Assembly: GCA_002102555.1 (NCBI GenBank)
Contig: MCFL01000151.1
Coordinates: forward strand, 1 to 58,712
Reading direction: 5' to 3'
From: Catenaria anguillulae PL171
Taxonomy: Eukaryota; Blastocladiomycota; Blastocladiomycetes; Blastocladiales; Catenariaceae
Length of the DNA: 58,712 nucleotides
The notes under the pieces were generated by a model. That model was given only the letters and a program-made list of their open reading frames with translations. It did no database searches and was not told where the DNA came from. Positions within the stretch are counted from its first letter, which is position 1; every line of letters starts with the position of its first letter. Positions 53,909 through 58,712 of this stretch are shown here, piece after piece. The translations under genes and the position numbers were made by a program.

Positions 53909-54400
53909 TTCTGGTTTTGCATTGGAATCACAGAAAGCTCACCTTTCAGCGATATGCAGTGACCGTTGATCTGAGATGGAGGCACGTTGCACGTGTTGAA
54001 TGTGTGATGACAGGCCAAATAGAATGTACATGTTTCTACGACCGGGCGTACGTGGTTGACTGCCCACAATTTTTAGGAGGTGAAGCAAATCAGGCGAGCT
54101 GTTCTTTTATGGCTTTAGCTTTTCCTGCGAGCTCACTCATGTACACGAGAGATTGCCATTTGATACTCAATCGGTTCACTCTGTTCAGCGCTATTGCGTG
54201 ACCTCACATTGGCAAGAGGCGTGCGTGGTCACAGAAGAGTGGCCATTACACATATCATTACTTCCACCTTCCTTAGCTTTCAACACTAGGCTGCTCAATG
54301 GGCTTGGCTGGAAAGCACACGATGATGCCAAAAACCTTGCGATATGTATATACGGAGATAAGATGACCAAAAGTCCACAAACACTGCCACCAATGCGAAC
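53909..54400. other. Spacer between MPP10 3' end and NUDT21 5' end
   Basis: Both neighbours are on the minus strand, so these 492 bp contain the MPP10 terminator/poly(A) region and the NUDT21 promoter. I see no conserved coding segment; the short open frames have no recognisable motif. A TATATA-like run (GTATATACGG) lies at about 54345-54355. Confidence 0.5.
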
Positions 54401-56380
54401 TTACAAACGAAGCTTGGCTCCACTGGTGTCGATCTGCTTGCGCGCTCGCAGGTCGCGATTCTTTTCGTTGAGGATTGTGACGTTCTGTTGGTGAATGCAA
54501 AGAGGCATTTGTGAGCATAATGAAAGACGGGTATTGAAAATTCAAACGCACTGAAGAAGGCGCACCTTATCTTTGACAAGTGTCTTGAGAGCTTGTTTCG
54601 TCTCGTTGCGCTTGCCATTTCGGCCCTTGGAAATGGTGGTGGTGGCCGTCTGGCGTTCCTTGCGTTCGTGGCGGGCTCGCGTCTTGTGCTTCTTGCGCTG
54701 CGCAGCCTTCTCTTCGGCCGACATTTCGTCAATGGACTTGAGATTCGTTTGTTTGGACAGCACTTCCTCCGGGGCAAGGGAAGCGGCGTCTGAAACATGG
54801 GCCGGGATAGCCTCCTCGAGTGTGATGGCGGCAACGTCGGATTTGACGGATGCTTCGGGAATGACGGGTTTTGGTGTGAAGAAGAAGTTGGACAAGGCAT
54901 CCAATTGGTAAAAAAGTTGGCGCTCCAACACCTCAATCTCCTTGTGCTGCTCGGTTAGCGCCTCCACAACCGCGCTCGATCGGTTTTGCGTTATCGACTT
55001 GATATACTCTTGCTCATACACTTCGGCCAACGATTGCTTGCTCTTTTCGTCTGAAATCTCTTCGCGAGGCCGATAAACGGGGGCGTCCAACTTGACCTTG
55101 CGCTCCACGTCGTCAAATTCCTGCTTCACGATGCGCTCCTTGATGCGATCCTCGAGCGACATGGTAAACTCCTCGGAAACGATTGGGACAGGCTTCTTCA
55201 CCGTATCAAACTCAATATCCTCTTCAAGAAGCGAGTTGACTGGGCGGGCCACTGACGTGACTTCGCCTTGCAATATCCACTTTTTGGCCTGGATAGACTC
55301 GAACTCGAGCTGCTCGATTTGCCTTGCCATCTCCTCCGATTGCTTCTCGAAAGACGATTTCTGCTCGGCATGCCCAGCTTTGGCACCCAGGGGAACTCCT
55401 CGGCCGAGTGGGAACTGCACAAATCCATCCTCGTCGGCCACGTCCAGGCCCTCGAAATCGTCGTCGTTGCCGAACGACGGGTCATCGTCGGCGAGCAAAT
55501 CCCGCGGGGTATCAGGCTCTGCCTCGTGCTCGTCCAAGTCGTCAACGTCGCTGTCGCCAAGATCGTCGGCAAACAAGTTGGAGACCTTGGTGGACAAATC
55601 TTCACGGTCGTCATGGCCCAGCTCGAGATCTTCGGCGTGCTCCTCGATGTCGGCAACGGACGCGCTTGGTGGTGCGTCCCCGAAAAAGTCCTTGTACTGC
55701 GCATTCGCAGCGCTCTCGTCCAAATCACCATCGGACCCGTCGGAATCGAAATCGTCGTCCAACTCATGCGCCAGATCCTCGTCCAAATCGGAGTCCAGTT
55801 CGCTGGCGTATGGGTCATGAACTGGTCGTGATGCGTCCACTTCGTCCGAAGACGCAGCGGGGTCATCGTCAGTCGAGTCGTCGGCGGCATCGGAGAAGAC
55901 ACTGTTGACTTGATCCTTGTCGTCAGCCGACGAATCCGAGTCGTGATCCGAGGCGTTGTGGCCTGACGAGGCAAAGTCTTGGCGCTCGAGGGTTTGCAAG
56001 GAATCGATGGAATGGTCGACGAGATTGAGGAGCCCGTCGTTCAAGAGTTGAATTTCCTCCCAGATTTGGTCGGAATCGAATCCTGTCGTGATGAGCTCGT
56101 CGAGTGGTCCGAAGGCAAGTGGGTTGGGCTCTTGTGCCTTGGTGACGGCGAAAAAAACGGTTGCCGCGTCCAGAATGGATGAGTAGAGGTTGTCGTTACC
56201 GCCCACCGAGGACTGGTAAAACTGGTCTGGGTGGTCGACCAGAGTGTCCGAAAGGGCAGTCAATCGAGGGTCGTTCAGCAGGGACACGTGGTCACCTGCG
56301 GTGCCGCCGACAGAGGTGGGGGCTGCGTTCATTGCGAAAAATGCTAAGATGTGAGTCGAGCAGCTGTTGATATCGTGCAT
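54401..56380 (-). CDS. MPP10: U3 small nucleolar ribonucleoprotein MPP10, two exons
   Basis: A component of the U3 snoRNP/SSU processome that cleaves 18S rRNA precursors in the nucleolus (family knowledge). Exon 1 is 56380-54566; exon 2 is 54484-54401, joined in phase 0 across an 81-nt GT...CAG intron (54565-54485). Without splicing the ORF would end seven codons into the intron. Family blocks: FDSDQIWEEIQ (about 101-110), a long Asp/Glu-rich centre (about 125-330), KWILQGEVTSVARPVNSLLEE (about 363), SLEDRIKERI, EKSKQSLAEVYEQEYIKS, a Lys/Arg-rich stretch, and the C-terminal exon NVTILNEKN...SGAKLRL. Length is 632 aa from the first ATG or 616 aa from the ATG at 56332 (MNAAPTS), which I think equally likely. 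Confidence 0.93.
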
Positions 56381-56804
56381 TCAACGCTCGTGCGTTCCGG
56401 TTCAACAATATCGGACCAACCATTCGATGCTGAAGGATTCACGCCTGCAATTCACAAGTTGGACTCGAGGTTAAGCGACGGGGAAGGCGCGTCATCACGT
56501 GAGCCATCACTATGCTGTAGCGGCTGATCAGTCAGTGACCTGTCGGGCTGCCATCAATGGTTCAAGGCTTGGGCGATGAATCAATCAACGACATCGATGA
56601 AAGACGGCCCGCGTATCATTTAACTCACAATTACCCTCGGCATTCACACTCTGCACTCAAATTCAGCCCCGACACTGTCCGCTGCCAGAACCCCTCAACA
56701 CCAGACCCGCCCTGCTCGAGCCGACCCGTGATCCGCCCCTCCGCAATCCGTCTCCGGCGTGCCCTTTTCCATATCCAACCCGTGCAATTGTGACGCTTTG
56801 CAAG
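56381..56804. promoter_or_regulatory. Divergent MPP10-RPT6 intergenic region
   Basis: These 424 bp between two start codons must hold both promoters and 5' UTRs. I see no TATA box at a fixed distance and no exact copy of the yeast proteasome element GGTGGCAAA. Pyrimidine-rich stretches precede the RPT6 ATG (56690-56790). There is no ORF of note. Confidence 0.55.
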
Positions 56805-58350
56805 ATGGTTTCCGGCAAAGAAGGCATTCGCAACTACTACATCACCCGCATCGAGCACCTCGAGCAAACCATCACGGAAAAGACGCGTGATGTGAAGCGT
56901 CTGGAAGCTCAGCGCAATGACCTCAACGGCAAAGGTATCATTCGGGCTCCTGATTCGATTTCGCATGACCGATTCATCCGCCTGGACTGACGCAATGTCC
57001 TTGTCTTCGCTCTTCTTCTTGACCCTCGTCCACACCCGCGTGTTCCAGTGCGTATGCTTCGCGAAGAACTACAGCTCCTGCAAGAACCGGGTTCATACGT
57101 TGGCGAGGTTGTCAAAGTCATGGGCAAGAAAAAGGTCCTAGTCAAGGTAGGTTCACGATTTCATTTTCCGCGTCAACATCTGTGAAGTCTTGCTCTGCCT
57201 TTTGACACTCTTTTGTTTTCCTGCCGACCTTCAGGTCCATCCGGATGGCAAATATGTTGTTGACATTGCGCCATCTATTGACTTGGCTCTTCTGACGCCC
57301 ACCACACGCATTGCCCTTCGAAGTGACTCGTACCTTCTCCATAAAATTCTGCCCAACAAGGTCGATCCGCTTGTGTCTCTCATGATGGTCGAGAAAGTCC
57401 CCGATTCGACCTACGAGATGATTGGAGGTCTCGACAAGCAAATCAAGGAAATCAAAGAGGTCATCGAGTTGCCCGTCAAGCACCCCGAACTGTTCGAGGC
57501 CCTTGGCATTGCACAACCCAAGGTATGACGTTTTGTTTGACAAGCAGAGCAGACCGACCGCTCACCATCTGTCCGGCAGGGTGTCCTCCTTTACGGTCCT
57601 CCTGGAACGGGCAAGACACTTCTTGCCCGCGCTGTTGCGCACCACACCGATTGCAAGTTCATTCGGGTCAGCGGATCCGAGTTGGTTCAAAAGTACATTG
57701 GCGAAGGTGCGCGAATGGTCCGCGAACTCTTTGTCATGGCACGCGAGCACGCACCGTCGATTATCTTCATGGACGAGGTGGATAGTATTGGTTCTTCGCG
57801 CATTGAAGGAGGGTCCGGAGGTGGCGACTCTGAGGTTCAGCGCACCATGCTTGAGCTGCTCAATCAACTGGATGGATTCGAGGCAACCAAGAACATCAAG
57901 GTGATCATGGCCACGAATCGACTCGACATTCTGGACTCTGCCTTGTTGCGGCCGGGCCGGATCGATCGCAAAATTGAGCTTCCCCCGCCGAATGAGGCCG
58001 TACGTTCTCGGACTTTCTCCTTTCACCTCTGCTTGGGTTTTCTTTTTCAATTGACCAACGTCGTTGTCCCACATGACTTGCATATGTGATTTTGCCAGGC
58101 TCGCGCCGATATTTTGAAGATCCACTCGCGCAAGATGAACTTGACTCGAGGCATCAATCTTCGCAAAGTGGGCGAAAAGATGAGCGGATGCAGCGGCGCC
58201 GAGGTCAAGGCCGTGTGCACGGAAGCGGGCATGTATGCTTTGCGTGAGCGCCGTGTGCATGTGACTCAAGAGGACTTTGAAATGGCTGTTGCCAAGGTCA
58301 TGCGCAAGGACACGGATCAGAATCTCAGTGTGCGCAAGCTGTTCAAGTAG
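56805..58350 (+). CDS. RPT6: 26S proteasome regulatory ATPase RPT6 (PSMC5), five exons
   Basis: An AAA+ subunit of the 19S base ring that unfolds ubiquitylated substrates. Exons: 56805-56934, 57049-57146, 57235-57522, 57580-57999, 58099-58350; introns of 114, 88, 57 and 99 nt, all GT-AG. The product is 395 aa (yeast 405). N-terminal coiled coil ([21 protein letters not shown]), OB domain ([22 protein letters not shown]), Walker A GPPGTGKT (178-185), Walker B IIFMDE (233-238), arginine-finger region [12 protein letters not shown], and the C-terminal AAA lid ending SVRKLFK. Like other RPT6 proteins it ends LFK and lacks the HbYX motif. I start at the ATG at 56805 (MVSGKEG). All key residues are present, so it should be functional. 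Confidence 0.96.
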
Positions 58351-58712
58351 CATGTTTGATGTGTCATGTTTCTTGGTTGATTGTGCAATCTCGCGACGCC
58401 CGTTGTCACTGGTCGCATATTGTCATTTCTTCATGTACTTTTCGGTTCGGCTTGTTCAAGGTTCACTGCCTTGAGGGATCTTTCGCAGTTGCATCCCCAA
58501 GGATGACGGCTGGCTCGCAAGTGAAGACGACTGCGAAACAAGTTGCTCTGTCTTAAGTTCAAGTGCTTGAGGCAGCACGAGGCCAGAAGACGGTTGATGT
58601 GATTTCATCCTTGAACGACAGATTTGATACAGGAATTCCGTGTATTACCTTCCACAAACTTCAATACTCAACACAACGAGACAAGCAGCAGAGACTACTG
58701 ACTTGGATCCAC
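58351..58712. other. RPT6 3' flank to window end
   Basis: No recognisable coding motif on either strand. The first part should contain the RPT6 3' UTR. The last about 100 bp may begin the next gene's upstream region, but nothing supports a specific call. Confidence 0.4.

Noticed and set aside
53875-54201. A plus-strand gene between NUDT21 and MPP10
   Set aside because: It overlaps NUDT21 exon 1 antisense, has no recognisable domain and no codon bias pattern.
55268-55908. Plus-strand open frames across MPP10
   Set aside because: They are antisense to the Asp/Glu/Ser-rich part of MPP10, where biased codons suppress stops on the other strand.
1-58712. CRISPR arrays, bacterial operons, riboswitches or rRNA
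   Set aside because: No regularly spaced short repeats or rRNA signatures were seen, and the genes and introns are eukaryotic.

Overview
The window is a eukaryotic locus: about 52 kb of stacked retroelements followed by three compact, intron-containing housekeeping genes. Short GT-AG introns (57-114 nt), tight gene spacing and the mix of chromodomain Gypsy, Copia and APE-RT-RNase H LINEs fit an early-diverging fungus or a similar small-intron protist. The species cannot be fixed from the sequence alone.

Right end (52.9-58.4 kb). Three host genes are recognisable: an NUDT21/CFIm25-like mRNA 3'-end processing factor (minus strand, five exons), the U3 snoRNP protein MPP10 (minus, two exons) and the 26S proteasome ATPase RPT6 (plus, five exons). 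MPP10 and RPT6 are divergent, with 424 bp between their start codons. No transposon interrupts this block.

Left part (1-52.7 kb). Outer layers are, in order: a decayed chromodomain Gypsy cut by the left edge (Gypsy-A, 1-4415); a LINE-C relic (4416-7455) hit by an ORF1-only retroposon (5799-7378); a 5'-truncated LINE-A (7456-10742); a minus-strand Copia (10747-21731) split by a full-length LINE-B (11599-19591); and a near-full-length LINE-C (21732-37800). That LINE-C is split by Gypsy-B (29161-37111), a young Gypsy with identical 181-bp LTRs that itself contains a LINE-B 3' fragment. Next come LINE-D (37801-42888) carrying two SINEs, a LINE-B fragment (42889-46608) carrying further insertions, a LINE-A 3' end (46609-48404) containing a five-level stack of SINEs and a U6-derived copy, and a second Copia (49127-52247). 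The second Copia is interrupted by another ORF1-only retroposon and by a TTAA-flanked MITE.

Most insertions were delimited by matching target-site duplications (TSDs), so the order of events can be read directly. Three features recur. First, most LINE-type elements end in a related 20-nt 3' terminus, roughly AATACATGYARTRGYRRTTC, before poly(A). Second, ORF1-only retroposons with a zinc-knuckle/coiled-coil protein insert with TSDs but carry no reverse transcriptase. Third, tRNA-headed SINEs (families A, B and D) are nested in one another. Gypsy-B adds two testable points: gag and pol lie in one frame separated by a single TAA, and the sequence just inside the 5' LTR is complementary to an internal LTR segment, as expected for Tf1-type self-priming.

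Family names (LINE-A to D, SINE-A/B/D, Gypsy-A/B, Copia-1/2) are local labels, not database names.
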